NCBI GenBank assembly: GCA_947561395.2
Contig: OX387187.1
Location: forward strand, 6,702,976 to 6,766,975
From: Buxus sempervirens
Taxonomy: Eukaryota; Streptophyta; Magnoliopsida; Buxales; Buxaceae
Direction of reading: 5' to 3'
Length of the DNA stretch: 64,000 bases
In this document: positions 1 through 12,880 of the stretch, piece by piece
Position numbering within the stretch: the stretch's first letter is position 1
How the letters are laid out: each line of letters opens with the position of its first letter
Program-made: the position numbers and the translations under genes
Notes under the pieces: generated by a model
What the model saw: only the letters and a program-made list of their open reading frames with translations
Database searches by the model: none
What the model was told of the DNA's origin: nothing

Positions 1-810
1 AGTGGTTTAAGCATGTCTACATTGATAAATCATGTTTTAAGGATTAAACAAGGAAGTGAATTTGTTTTTTATAAAGGTTTTGTTTTAAGATCTGGAACCC
101 TGTTTATAACCAGACTTTAGTTATTTTGTATCTTTTTGGATTTTAACCGAGATTTTGGTGGTAATATGTTTAATTGATTCAACACGCTGTTGTCTCCTTG
201 TATGGGGGTCTTGCTCTTGATATGTATATGTTTCCACGTATGTGGGTTTGTTCTATCACATATGTGACCTCACATATACTGTTATTTCATAGTGTATAAT
301 TTATGTTCTCGCATATGCAGCTATTTCATGTTCTATGCCTTATGTTAAGTATTGGCTGATTTTATGAACAAGTTATTAATGGTTTTTTTATTACGATTTG
401 TGTCTAGTGAGCTTAGCTCTTAATGGATCCATAGAGTAGCTAGTAAGTGAAATTGTCTTCTGTCACGGGAGTGGTGGTTCAGTGGTCCTAATGGGCCACT
501 CCCAAGCGGTTTGGAGGATAAAGGTCTAAGGATCAAATCCCCTGCGCGTAGGGTTAGTCCAAGGACTGAGGCAATTATCTCCGCCTATAGGATCGGTGCA
601 CTTTCATGGTGTTGTGGTGATGGTCCATTTTCCCCGACTAAGGCAAGGTCGATTTGGTAGCTACAGCTCAATCCGAACATTCCACAACGCGGAGGAAACC
701 CCTATGGTAACGCCCAGGGGGGGGTGTTGATCACACCAGTAGCCCCCTTCCCCCCATTCTTTTACCAAAATAAAAAAAAAGTGAAATTGTCTTTTGGAGT
801 TCGAATTCTG
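1..810 (+). mobile_element. Fragment of a long LTR, interrupted by a SINE
   Basis: Non-coding. The stretch around 370-459 (GGATCCATAGAGTAGC, then AGTGAAATTGTCTT) reappears inverted at about 1634-1700, so this is a plus-strand copy of the LTR family that lies in minus orientation from 811 onward. The copy is split by the SINE at 460-778 and resumes at 794-810, where the minus-orientation LTR starts. It runs off the left edge of the window. No reading frame is preserved. Confidence 0.5.
460..778 (+). mobile_element. tRNA-derived SINE with target-site duplication
   Basis: RNA polymerase III-type retroposon of about 319 bp. Box A-like TGGTTCAGTGG is at 475-485, box B-like GATCAAATCC at 531-540, and an A-rich tail (AAAATAAAAAAAAA) ends at about 780. 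A 15-bp direct repeat, AAGTGAAATTGTCTT, flanks it at 445-459 and 779-793, as expected from LINE-mediated target-primed insertion (the leading As overlap the tail). It inserted into the plus-oriented LTR fragment. The SINE family is not identified. Confidence 0.85.
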
Positions 811-3746
811 TGTAACGCCCCAGATCCAGGTTTATTTAAAGATCATAAACCCAAACCCTAAAGGTTAGAAAAAGGCCCAAATATATCTAAACCAGATATA
901 AATAAAAACCTATTCATAATCAGAGTGTGATAATAATGATAAATTCCTCAAACAATCGTGGAATAATAATAATAAAATACTATCCAAAATGTAAACCATC
1001 AATTTCAAGTCTGGTAAGGTCCACTAAAATAATCCCAGTACATCCCACATAAATAATCCAAATCAAATAATAATCATGGCATCCTGAACCTACCCAGAAC
1101 AATAGAAATTCTCCTCTCAATATTCAACGTAGTCCCCCCTGTATATCTAACCCAGCAGCGTCCTCTCCTGGAATGTTTGAAAACAAATCCAATAAAAACA
1201 ATAATGTGAGAAACAAAAACTCAGTAAGTAGCCATGCAGAAATATAAATTTTTAACAATTCGAAAATATGCAAGCGAGTAATCAGGATAACCAAGATAAA
1301 CATAAACACAATGAAATATAAAATGATGCAATCATACAATTAGTCTTGTAGGACTCATAAAAGGAAACCAAAGATAGATCAACAGACTATGCCAATATGC
1401 TACCTAACCGACTTATCAATGGGCCAGCCAATATCGGTTAAACTATTCGACACTACGCGGAAGTATTCAACCGATACTGAAGTGAGTTAGCATATACGGT
1501 CCAACCAATACCGGAGTGGATAACGTAGAAACCGACCGATACCGGAGTGGATAACGTAGCAACCGACCGATACCGGAGCCATACCATCGTAAACATGATG
1601 GAGTGTCTATGACATAGAATTCAAACTACTCTAGAAAACATTTCACTTACTAGCTACTCTATGGATCCATTTAGAGCTAAGCCCACTAGACATGAAAAAC
1701 ACCAAAACTGGGTATAGGACATACGTCATAAAATAGCCGCATACACGAAGACACATACGTGTCAGAAACAAACCCACATACGTGTCAAAAACTCACCCGG
1801 ATACATGGAGACACATACGTGTCGGAATCAAGGTTACCTTTTAATCCATCTTAATAAAAACTATGATCACCACTATAAACATATTTGAAATCTATAGAAA
1901 GTAAAATAACCATGATTAGCTTTTAAACAGAATCCCAAGAATTAAAAATATCATGTCTGTATATTTTGAAAAGCAAAAATTTAAGACTCCGTTAATAATA
2001 TGTTTTTCCAAAAATTGGCATTAAAAAAATGCTCGATTCTAGTTTTAAATAATTCCTAAAGTACCTTTTAAACCTAAACCTTAAGAAAAACCTTTATAAT
2101 AATAGCTCTCTAAAATTCCACCACCTTCTCATCAAACCATTTTGATCACTTCCCAAATATATATAATCTGAATTTTTCCAAAATAAATCATACAATTCCT
2201 TAATGAACACATGACACTATAAGTCCCATAAAATTTACGGCCAACTTAAATAGAATGGCCATTCTCAAATCTTTTCCATATCTCCCCATCATAAAATTTT
2301 ATGCCTCTAAGATATAAACAAACTCAAATCTGGTTTCATATTAATCTGGGAATTTCCAGAATTCAAAACAAACCTACATCCATCATAAAATATAGTCTAT
2401 TTATATTCTATAGAATTTTTAATCAGAACTATATAAATTCTGCATTTTCTGACCTAGTGGGATTCAAATCCTCATAACTCATTCATATCTTAACCAAATT
2501 AGATGAAATCTGATTTGTTAGATTGCTAACTCAATTTACTAAAATATCAGTTTTACAAATTTCCACCTGGTTAATTATTATAAATTTTCAAATTCTACTT
2601 TAATTCAAAATTCTGTCCTGACCTGCAATAGTAACAATTCGTTTAATATTACTAAATCATAGAATATTGCCTAGAGTATATTTTTTAGTGAAAATAGAGA
2701 CGTAATGGAACAGCTTTCATTCAGAAACTGAAACCTAAATATGTCTCTAAAGTAGCTTAAAAATTCCACCTATCCAAAAATTTTCTGCAGAAATTTGGGT
2801 ATTAAGTATTTTCCAATCCTTTCTTAGTTATAACATGTTCAACTACACATTAACGATAAAATTTATCAAAACCCCTTTTAATGCATCTTAAAAGTAACTT
2901 CTAGACATAACTCATAATTTATATGTCTCATGAATTCTAACCATCAAGGTTTTAATGGTATCAAATAAAATACTAGAGCATTTTAACTAGTATTATGCAT
3001 TCGGTGAAATCTTTAAAATTTTAGCATTCTCAACCAAAACAAAACTCATGAAATCTCCATTCAAATAATCCCACATTATCCCACCACATCATTTAAAGTT
3101 TTAGAATCAATCCAATAGCTAGAGCTTGCTAAAATAGAATTTTGCATGCTAACAAGTCAAAACTAGAGATAACAATGATATGTCGATTGAATAAACCGAA
3201 AACAGAAATTTTATGCATATTGAAGGGGCTAACTTACATGTTGTTTTAGGCTAAATTCTCTCCAAAATTTCCAGATATTAACTCTTTCTTACAACCCAAC
3301 AAAAAAACACAACAAGCCTTTGGATCGGGTTCTAGTTTGCACATAAAATAATCGTACATATATTAGAGACTTTGCAAATATTTTTTAAATGAAACTAACG
3401 CCTAAAACCTGATGTCTCCCTTACCCAAAACCTCAACAAACAGCAATATTAAATTCCAGAAAATCCTAGGTTGTCTCACTTTATGTTCAAAACGTGAGCA
3501 ACACTAGGTATTGTCTTTAACGCCTAGATCAAGAAAGGTTTTATCTCACAAAATTTTCCAGCAACCCAAGACTATTTGATTGAAGATAAAAGACCAAGGT
3601 TCTGATCAGATTTCATACCTTAAATCCCCAACAAGATATCCTCTTCTCCTCTCTCTAATCTAAACAAGAACAGCATAAAATAATAACCCAGAAATTTTTT
3701 TATCAAGAACAAGTTGACACCTGGTACAAAGTATACAGATCTTTTG
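811..3746 (-). mobile_element. Long LTR (minus orientation) of the TGTAACGCCCC family, right border unresolved
   Basis: The plus-strand TGTAACGCCCCAGATCC at 811 is the complement of an LTR 3' end (GGGGCGTTACA). Inside are short diverged repeats built on ACCGATACCGGAGTGGATAACG (1500-1575), the GGATCC-containing block shared in inverse orientation with 370-459, and a very AT-rich body (1860-3500). There are no coding domains. The 5' end on the right is not recognisable; it may be truncated near 3740 where another LTR begins. Confidence 0.5.
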
Positions 3747-6290
3747 TGTAACCCCAGATTTCAATACCATTAGCACACCCTAAATAGTAACTTATTGTGT
3801 AGGTGAAGCTGGAGAAACCTAGACTTGAAGCCGGCCAAGTGGCTAAGTCCAGGCTTGTCAGTAGCCTATGAAGGTGAGCAATCCCTAGATCATTAAATAA
3901 GATTTATTATTGTGAGATGAATAAGTGCTAAGTGGTAAAGTGTATTTTGCAATAGGTGGAGTGGCAAAGTGGTGATTGTTGGTGTTTGATGGAGGAAAAG
4001 GGCAAACTTGGAAATAACATGGAGAAAAGGGAGAAATTTTGGCTAAGTGTGAAAGAGGGAAGTTTTTGCCTCATTCGTATGAAACACCCTTCCCAACCCA
4101 CACCTTTTTCTTCCATTCTTTCCCACTCTCTACATTCTTCTTCATCTTCTCCTCATTCTCTTCCCATCATCACACTCCTTTTCTCTTTAAATCCATTTGA
4201 AGAGAGAGAGACCATTGCTAGCAAGCAAAGAAAAGGAAGAACCCAAGAGGGCATTGTCGTTTGGAAGCTTGGAGATTCGTGGAGCAAGCAACCAAGGAAG
4301 CAAGAGTGCTGTTCGTGGGCTGTAATAGGAGCTATGAAGCTTACTTAGTTGATTGTAAGAGGTAAGCAACACCACCCTAACCTATATTTTCGTTTTTGCC
4401 CAAATTCGTATGCCATGTGAAGATTGAGGGTTTGAATGCGAAATCAATTATCCTTGCAAATAGAGGAGTAAATTGTTGGGGGTTTTGTAGGAAATAGGTA
4501 ACCACACATGCTAGAACCAATATAGGGCCTAAAAATCATAGAAAATAGTGAGAATCGAAAACCCTAGAAAAACCACGAAAATCAGATTTTTGCGAATCTG
4601 TGAAGTTTCTGGGGCGCCCGAAGTGCCGCTCAAGCGCACCTTCGAGTGCCCATGTTAAATTTTAATGGTTGGCTGGCCACTCGAGCGCGGACTTGAACGA
4701 CCCGCCTGTGTTTTCTAAAAATTCAAAACCCGAGAGCTAGTTTTCCCAGGTAAGCCGAGTGCTCGAAGTGCTACTCGAGCGCTCCTTCGAGTGACCTAGT
4801 CAGATTTTCCAAAAACTTGGATTTTAGCCCAAATTGAACTACGGATTGTTTTTATTGGAATCCAACCAATGTACAAGTAGGATTTAGGTGTCTAGGAAGT
4901 GTACCAACTGGATTTATCTCAAAATTTCAAATAACAAAGATTTTGGGTACGTTTTCTCTAAAATAGGATTCATAGAGAGTTTACGTTACAGATTCTTACA
5001 GAAGTGGGATAAATTGATTCTACCACTTGGAACACCTTCCAAATGATCCTTGGAAGTAGAAAACCAAAGCCAAATTTAGGTTGCACCTATATCCAAAGAG
5101 TTGGGGCTTAGGTTGCCAAGTAAGCCATGAGTTGTAAGATTTTTTGTTGAAATTGAAATTGTTGTATTTGATTTCTATTATAAGCATGCAATTTATTGTA
5201 GGGCATTGGCCCATTTGTTAGCATGCCGTATATTGTGATCATGAGATGGAAAGGGTATTGGCCCAGTTATTATTGTATTATATGGAGGGCAGTGGCCTGG
5301 AATTACATGAGAAATGAAAGAGGGCTTGGCCCAAGATTGACTCGGTTAAGGCTGCAAGCTACCCTTAAGATGTTATACACTTGTTGTGGTATTAATGAAA
5401 AGAATATTTACATAATGAACCCTTAAGTTATGGATCCATAAACTTAAACCGAAATGTTTGTATATAAATGCCATGGCCAAGTTACAGTTGTTCTTATTCT
5501 CTATTGTTATATCATCCCGGCACCAGCAACATCGGTGGCCGATGCCCATTTGCTATGGGGAATCAACAATGGATGCCTGTACGTCAAGGGTAATCGGCGT
5601 ATGGATGCCCACGTCAAGGGTAATCGGCGTAGATGCCTAGCCACCATGTGAAATCAGTGAAGCTAGATGAGGTCATGTGCATTGTATATTAAACATCCTA
5701 AATAACAAGTGATAAAAGTTGAATGAAGGAGTGTTTATCAAATGGATTACTTGTACACCTATGCACATGCTTACACTTATTGTATGACATTAAGTTGCCG
5801 CTGTTTTCATAGCATTATAACTACCCGCATGTCATGGTTTTATCGAATGATATTTGCATCAACTATGTTTTCACCGAGCATGCATGTGTTGCTTACTGAG
5901 ACATTCGTCTCACAGTTGCTTTACCATCTTATTTTCAAAGCCGTCAACATCTGGTGTGAAGGACCGAACTGGGGACAGAGGAAAGGAAAAGGCAGTAGGG
6001 TATAGAAATGAAGACTTTTATAGGCCTACTTAGGATTTTACCTTATTGTACATGTTATAGTTTCTTTTTGGACTTGTAACCCTATACTTTGAGAGGAGTG
6101 TTTAGTCACCCACTATTTTGTAATTAACTTTGTAGTCCAAGTGACTTGTTAGATTTCTTTTATACAAATACACTTTTGATATGCACATGAATCAAATGTA
6201 TATCACTTGCACTTGTCTTAGGAAAAAGTTTTAAATTATCCGCATCTTTTTTTGGGTCGTAAGACCAACTTGTGACGACCAGGGACTGGA
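3747..6290 (+). mobile_element. Long LTR-like block starting TGTAACCCCAG
   Basis: It starts with TGTAACCCC at 3747 and has LTR-like organisation: a pyrimidine-rich leader-like stretch (4090-4190), a cluster of palindromic GCGC boxes (4611-4800), a block of repeated GGGNNTTGGCCCA-like phrases (5200-5350), a duplicated GTCAAGGGTAATCGGCGTA phrase (5580-5632), and a CTTACTGAGACATTCGTCTCAC segment (5890-5915) shared in design with the LTRs at 10999 and 41627. The end is placed near 6290 from an AAAAAGTTTTAAATTATC phrase also found near the end of the LTR at 41923. Open frames here look accidental. Confidence 0.4.
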
Positions 6291-6599
6291 GGATGCCTTG
6301 GAGAGGCATACCTGGTTCAGCGACATGACAGCGACTCCATAACACATGTAACATGCTTTTTCCACGCGTCCGAGGTGCGCACAACTTTGTCAGCTCCAAC
6401 CTTACTGAAGGCGTCGATCTCCAAACTAGTTGCACCAGAAATTCAAAGAGCTCCAAAAGGGTGGTTTAGCTCTCAAGCTTCTAGAATTCTCAAGAATGTG
6501 AGTGGCAGAAGAACCAACTCCATGGGTTGACAAAAATGCAAAAGTTTTTACGAGAACAAAGATTCTAAATCCCACACAAAGCCTCTAGCTTGAGCTACA

Positions 6600-7508
6600 A
6601 AGCAGTTGTTCCTCATTGGATCATGGTCAGGAAGGCTAAAATCCCATCATAGTTTAGGTAGTTGTTGAAACTACAAAAGAGCCATTGAAGCCTCGTACTT
6701 TTGTTTTTTACAGGATTGGTGAGCCTAATACGGGCACTCTGGTGTTTGAACAGTTGGTATAGAAATTTGAAGCTCCAACCTTGCATGCTCCACAACCATA
6801 AGCTTTTTAGAGTCATTATCTCCACCCTGTACACGTTCATAATAATCTTGTTTCTCAAAAGTCATGTTGAAAGGGATGATGACAGAACAAACATCTTGCT
6901 GCATTGAAAAATAAAAGCAACAAGCAAAGTCGTATCTCATCCCATTTAGAAAAATTAGAAGATTTGGATGTTTCAATCAAAGATATCCTACTTGTTAAAA
7001 GATGCTCCATTAATGATGATGCTATGAAGGTGAAAGATTTACCAAAGCCAATCATACTCAATCGAAGAATCATTAGATGAAAAAGCTTCTTCTGAAGAAG
7101 AACTTGAGCCTGCTCAAGCTACTTTTGAAGAAGGGGGTAAGTCACTGTTGATGATCTCTAAGAGCTAGCTAAATCTTGGGACAGAAGAAAAGCCAAAGCC
7201 TATCTATATGATCACTCTCCTAAGCATGGAAGAAGCCAAGTACTTCGAGCTACTTAGGGGATACAAAGACGTTTTTCCATGGATGTACAAAGAAATACCC
7301 AGACTAGATCTAAAATTTGCAGTTCATCATCTTGTAGTTAAGCATGGTGTCGTCCTATCAAACAAGCTTAGCATCGCCATCACCCCAAGCTCATTCCACA
7401 TATTGGTGTTGAAGTTAATAAATTTAACAAAGTTGGTTTCATCCAGGAAGGCAAACATCTAATACGAATATTTGTTCTGGTGAAAAGGAATAATGGTTAA
7501 ATGCGGGT
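6600..7508 (+). pseudogene. Decayed Ty3/gypsy polyprotein, part 1 (upstream of and into RT)
   Basis: Translated fragments match plant Tat-type Ty3/gypsy polyproteins: a FYRIGEPNTGTLVFEQL-like piece at about 6690-6765, then EEKPKPIY and MEEAKYFELLRGYKDVFPW running into VHHLVVKHGV (7180-7360). The last is the conserved lead-in to reverse transcriptase. Stops and frameshifts are frequent, so it is dead. The RT resumes after the insertion at 7509-12880. The intact element at 51398 carries the equivalent segment (KDVFAWSYWDMPGLD), which supports the assignment. The protease and gag parts are not recognisable upstream. Confidence 0.75.
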
Positions 7509-10500
7509 TGTAACGCCCCGAACCCAGGTCAATGCAAAACCAACATCCAACCCGAATTCGGTTCGCTACTATAAGAACCCGAATTCCGTTCATCAACCAA
7601 TCCGAGATGTTACTAGCCCATATCAAATAAACATCAAGAATATACCAGACTAAGAAATAAATGATCCATTCATTAATTAACTATCAGAGTGCGGAACATA
7701 TATGTGCGGAAGTATAGTCTAATATCCTCAAGAAACTAAGATATAAATTAACCATCAAAATCAATATTAAAGTCTGGTAAAATAAAAGGGTCACTAATCT
7801 CTCATATCTCTAATACATCAAACCAAAATGAATAATAATCTGATCAAAATAACTAAATCCATATCAATCCACAACCTCAGACAATATCCGGATAATAGTA
7901 CTCCTCCGGCGAATAATCAGCTAGCTCTCTCTGGAAATGACTACTATGATCCCCCTCTCGCGTATCAACTGAAAAATGAGATAAAGGTAGGGTGAGATAT
8001 GAATATCCCAGTAGGTAACACATGCGTGTTTAAACAGTTCATATACATAAAAATAACAGTTCATGCACGATTAATCAATCTCAACTAAACAGGCTCGTAT
8101 AACCATTCATATCGATCATGAATACAAAACAGTATAATAAACAGTTTTAAATATAAATTTCAGCAAGTTCTATGATAGGAATCTAATATCATAAATCGAT
8201 AGCATAACCCATACATTACTAGGATGCACTAAACAATCACATCCAACCAATATACCAATTACATGCCTCCAGCATGTATGCAACAGTAACAACATGTGTT
8301 TGTGATTTTAGTGTCATTGTAGGACTCACAAAGATAGATAAACCTTTTAAGATGACTCTCGACCAATCGCTATACCACCGTGCGGCTTAGGAGCAGTGCT
8401 ACTGTAAAACCCCGAATTTTAACCTAATAAATAAATAAATAATAAATAAAAGAAAATATGAGTTAAGTGAAGATTTAGAGGGTAAGTAATTCAAATAAGT
8501 CATAAGTTGTAAATAAAGAAAGAATTTTAATGAAATTAACCTAAAAGAGTAAAAAGGGTATTTTGGTAATTTTCAGAAAAGGGTAATTAATAATTAGATC
8601 CTTAAATAATAACTAGAATTAGAAAATAGAAGGAAATAATTTATTATGACAATCTAGAAATTAAAAGAAATTAATAAAAAGCCTAAAAGTGGGACAAAGG
8701 GTAATTAGGAGATTTCACGTCTTAATTTGGGGAAAATAAGGTTTTAGGTGATAATAATGTTTAATTAAATGTTTTACACGAAAATAGGTTATAAATAGGA
8801 GTTTAGATAATAAGAAACTTAATTAGTATTGTTTAAGTAGAAAAATAGAAGGTGGAGAAAAAGTAGGAATTAAATTAGAAGGATTAGGCTTTAACTAGAC
8901 CATGGTTAGGTTAGCCCAAATTAAATTAGCCAATTAGGGTTGGTTTAGGATTTCTAAAGCTTAGTATAAATAGGAAACTAAGGTTAGACAAGAGGGAATT
9001 TTCGTGGGTTCTTCTGGAGAGAAAAGAGGGAGAGAAAGGAAGGAGGTTCCTAATGGAGGTGTCTGACCAGCCACCATCAAAATATTATCGGGGAAAATCC
9101 GTACGGTGGATGGCCTTCAAATTTGGAGGTTTTGTTCTTCACTGATGGAACTACATTGTGTACGGTGGAGATTTGAATTGGAAGAGTCTAGCTTGGTGCA
9201 TTTGGGAGCAAAAGTCAGGTCCAGAATTAGAAGTTTCAATGGAAGAAGGATTTAGCGTATAAGGCAAGTAGTAACTCTTGGAAAACGTGAGGAATTGCAT
9301 GATTTCGTTTTCTGTGATTTAATATTGATTGAACGGATTAGTCGAAACAGTATTTACATGGAATCAAATGGGTTATATGTTATTGATTGGTATTCTTGAA
9401 GGATTTGTTGAAATAAAGAAGAAAACTTGGTTTAATCATGAAAATAATTATAGGATGGTATTCAAATAAGAAGAATTAATCTAAAGGGCTTTAGGAATGT
9501 TTTAGAATGTTATTAGATTAATTTAGACCAAAGAAACATATGGCAAAGGCATAAAAATCCGAACTTTAGAAATCTGGAAATTTCTGTTTAATTTTGCACG
9601 AGCGCCTAGGATCGCCCAGCCCTGTAAAGGTAGGCGCTCTGTTCAGATTTTGCAGATTTTGGGAATTTTGTAATATGAATAATTATCCAATAAATTTTCT
9701 GATTAGTTAAGCATGTTGGCATCTTTATAAGGACCTAAGTAGGCTATAAAAATTATAAAATTAATTTGGAAATATTAAGCAATAAATTGAAGGTTATAAT
9801 GAAAGGATTGTTTATAAAAGAGTCAAAGGGTATGAATATTGCTAGAAATAATACTACTGAAATTTATAGCTTATAAACATCTTTTAAACTTCATTCTAGG
9901 TCTGTAGAACATGCTGGAAAAATAAAATACTGAAAATTCAAATAGAAACTAGCTTAGGTGCTAAGGTAGGAAATTGGATTCTAATAAAAGGGATTAATAA
10001 AGAAAACTCTAAGTAAGATTGGATTTACTTTATTTTGAGCTTTAAATAGGAATATTGGCTACTGGAATTGCATAAATTTAGATTTTATCGGATTTATGAT
10101 ACTTGAGTTTTATTTTGAATATAATTGGAAGAATTGCATATGTTATTCTGAAAATGCCTATAATTGGATTTGTTATGATTGAATCATGATTTTCACATGG
10201 AATGGAATACTTGGGTATAGATTGGTATGTGGTATGATGTTGTTCTCTTTAATTTTACGGCTTCTGTGGTTGAGTTGATACCAACTTTTACGGCAGAGAT
10301 GGGTAATCCTCTGTGTAGAGATGTGTAATCCTTTACAGGTAAAAGTGTGTATGCCTCCTACATTAGCGTGTCCTCCCGTATGTGGTTTTATCGTGGTTTG
10401 TGTCAGTGGGCTTAGCTGTATATGGATCCATAGTTTTGGCTGGTTAGCTGAGTGGTATTTAGTTTGGGTTGAGTTACTCCTATATGCAAGCGCGCTTCCC

Positions 10501-12880
10501 TTTGCAAGTTAGTTTGCTTTGAGAAGGTCCTATGTCTGGAGGGACACCCCGGTGAGCCGCTGGTGATTCCCTGTACATGTGGATAAGCGACTACACTCCA
10601 TGTATTGATTCTGGTGCTGCATGCTGGTGGTACGTCCAACTCTGCGGGGTTCGTGTGCAATAAGTCGATGACTACGGCTCTTGCCTAAGCTGCGCTGCAT
10701 GGGGCTTGAGTGTCATTAAGTAGCACTGCCCCTAAGCCGCACAGTGGAATAGCAGTTAGTTGAGTGTCATCTCAAATACTTATCATCTTTGTGAGTCCTG
10801 CAATGGCATGTGTTTTATCGCTTTTATCGGTTTTACCCCGTTAACATCAAGTTACTAGTATTTATACATGATCGTATGTTTTATCGCTTTATTTGGAATT
10901 GCCATGGATAACTTGGATTTCTCATCTTATCGTTGATTAATCGAATACCTCATGACTATTTGATTACATTGGACTATTTCTTATTACATACACCTGCTAC
11001 TTGCTGAGATGTAAATCTCACTCCGTTTTCCCCTATTTTTCAGGTTGCTTGGAGAGATCGCGAAGATGGGGTTTTAATTTGATGGGTAGAATTGTAATTG
11101 GAATTAAGGTCACGTGTTGATTAAATAAACTTTATTGTAAACTGAATTGATATTATTGAATAAAGAATTGTTTTTATTGGCCATCATAACTCTGATGTAA
11201 TTAATTAGTAGTTTTTAAAATTATTGTGAATCTTGGTTTGTATCTGACCCCAGCTTCGCGGTAACACCTCGAGTTTGGTTGTTGAACCGGACTTGGGTTG
11301 TTACAGTAGCGAACCGGGTTCGGGTTGGGTGCCAGATTGCACTGACCCGGGTTCGGGGTGTTACAGCTACTAATGATACTCAAGTCCCATGCAACGTAGC
11401 CTAGACAAGAGCCGTAGTCACTAACTTATTGCACACGTACTCATCAAAGTTGGCATGTACCACCAGCATGTAGCACCAGAATCAATACATGGAGATTGTT
11501 GCTTATCCACATGTACAGGGAATCACCAGCGGCTCACCGGGGTGTCCCTCCAGACATAAGACCTTCCCAAACAAACCAACTTACAAAGGAAGTGCGCTCG
11601 CACAAGGAAGAAACTCAACCCAAATGAAATATCCCTTAGCTATCTAGCCACAACTATGGATCCATAACCAGCTATGCCCACTAGACTCCAAAAATCCCTA
11701 AAGTCTAATAATTCTATAAGGGTTGGTGCCTAACGGCATATAAAGGGTAAATCTGACATTTCCTTCAATATTTGGGTTAACTGAGTTGAACTTATGATCT
11801 GAAATCTCTTTATGTAATTATCTGGTTTATCGTGTAATTTAGAGATGTTCTGGTAATCAAATAATAGGTCAAATCTTCCAAGGACTAAATTTCACGGTTT
11901 CATACAAAGTTTGGCAACTAGTGTCCTAAATATCTCCCTAATTTATTTTTCTGTAAAACAGGAAATTTGATAAATTATTTTGGTTTTAAAACATGTTAAT
12001 TAATGATTAAAATTGACTAAAAATAGTTTGGAATTGAATCAGGGTTTGAAATTACGAATTTCTACATTTTCTATACAGAGTGCTAAGGATCGCTCAGGCG
12101 GTCTAAGGTAGGCAGTAGTTCAATTTAGGTCGTTGACGATAAGTCGTCTAGCGGTCTCGAATTTTGTACTAGCGCCTAAGAGCGCTGAGGATTGCCGAGT
12201 ACAGTAAGGTCGGCGGTCACTCAAAAACGTTCAGAAAGTGTTCGAAAATGTGATTTTTCCTATTCTAAGCATTCAAACAGTACATATAACGATTATAGCA
12301 TGCTTTATACATATATCTACATCACAAAAACATGCTTTGGAGATTAAACACACGTAAATACAAAACGAACGATAAAAACTGTGTCACCTACCTCTGTTTA
12401 CGTTGTTTCTCCTTCTCTTCTTAAACAACGACGACCACTATCACCCAGAAATGTTTAGAAGATCAAAATCAACTTACTTTCTCCCTTTTCCTTCTTCTTT
12501 TCCTTCTTCTTCTTCTCCTTTTCTTCTTCTTCCAAACGCCAGCGGTCGCTCACGATCGTTTTGTGTCTTGAAGCTGCTGAATACGAAGAGAATACAATAG
12601 GTATTCCAAGCGTATAAAATTAGGGTATTAAACAAATACTTATACCCCCTGATCCCACGTAGCTCACTCACTATCGTTGTATGCACACTGCCCAATCAGA
12701 ACACGAAATATGAATCATACCTTGATAACTCATGATCAGACGGTCGGATCTGCATCCAACACTTGATATCCACTGATATCACGGTCACCTACGTCAATAA
12801 ATTATTTCCATCAATTATAATTCCCAAAGATATTATTTATTAATTTATTATATTATTTAAGGAAAATTCGGGGTCTTACA
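7509..12880 (-). mobile_element. Solo long LTR A (minus orientation), interrupted by solo LTR B
   Basis: Plus-strand borders are TGTAACGCCCCGAACCC at 7509 and AAAATTCGGGGTCTTACA ending at 12880. Read on the minus strand this is TGTAAGACCCCGAATTTT to GGGGCGTTACA. Flanks are CGGGT (7504-7508) and CAGGT (12881-12885), a probable 5-bp target duplication with one change. The flanking sequence is the two halves of the gypsy pol. Without the nested LTR B (8403-11365) and one TSD copy the element is about 2.4 kb with no internal coding region, so it is a solo LTR. It carries CTTACTGAGAT/ATCTCACCC-type and GCGC-box segments (12070-12240) found in the related LTRs. Confidence 0.8.
8403..11365 (+). mobile_element. 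Solo long LTR B nested in LTR A
   Basis: It starts TGTAAAACCCCGAATTTT at 8403 and ends GTTCGGGGTGTTACA at 11365 (2963 bp, TG...CA). It is flanked by a perfect 5-bp target-site duplication GCTAC (8398-8402 and 11366-11370). A TATA box (TATAAATA) lies at 8965-8972. It is the same family as LTR A but opposite in orientation: the block 10393-10780 reappears inverted at about 11380-11720 and 8310-8400 in LTR A. There is no gag-pol and no second LTR, so it is a solo LTR formed by recombination. Open frames inside are not conserved. Confidence 0.88.

Noticed and set aside
475..540. A tRNA gene at the left end
   Set aside because: Box A and box B are present but there is no cloverleaf; the poly(A)-like tail and target duplication identify a SINE.
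3956..4348. 130-residue frame in the LTR-like block
   Set aside because: Low complexity, overlapped by antisense frames, no family resemblance.
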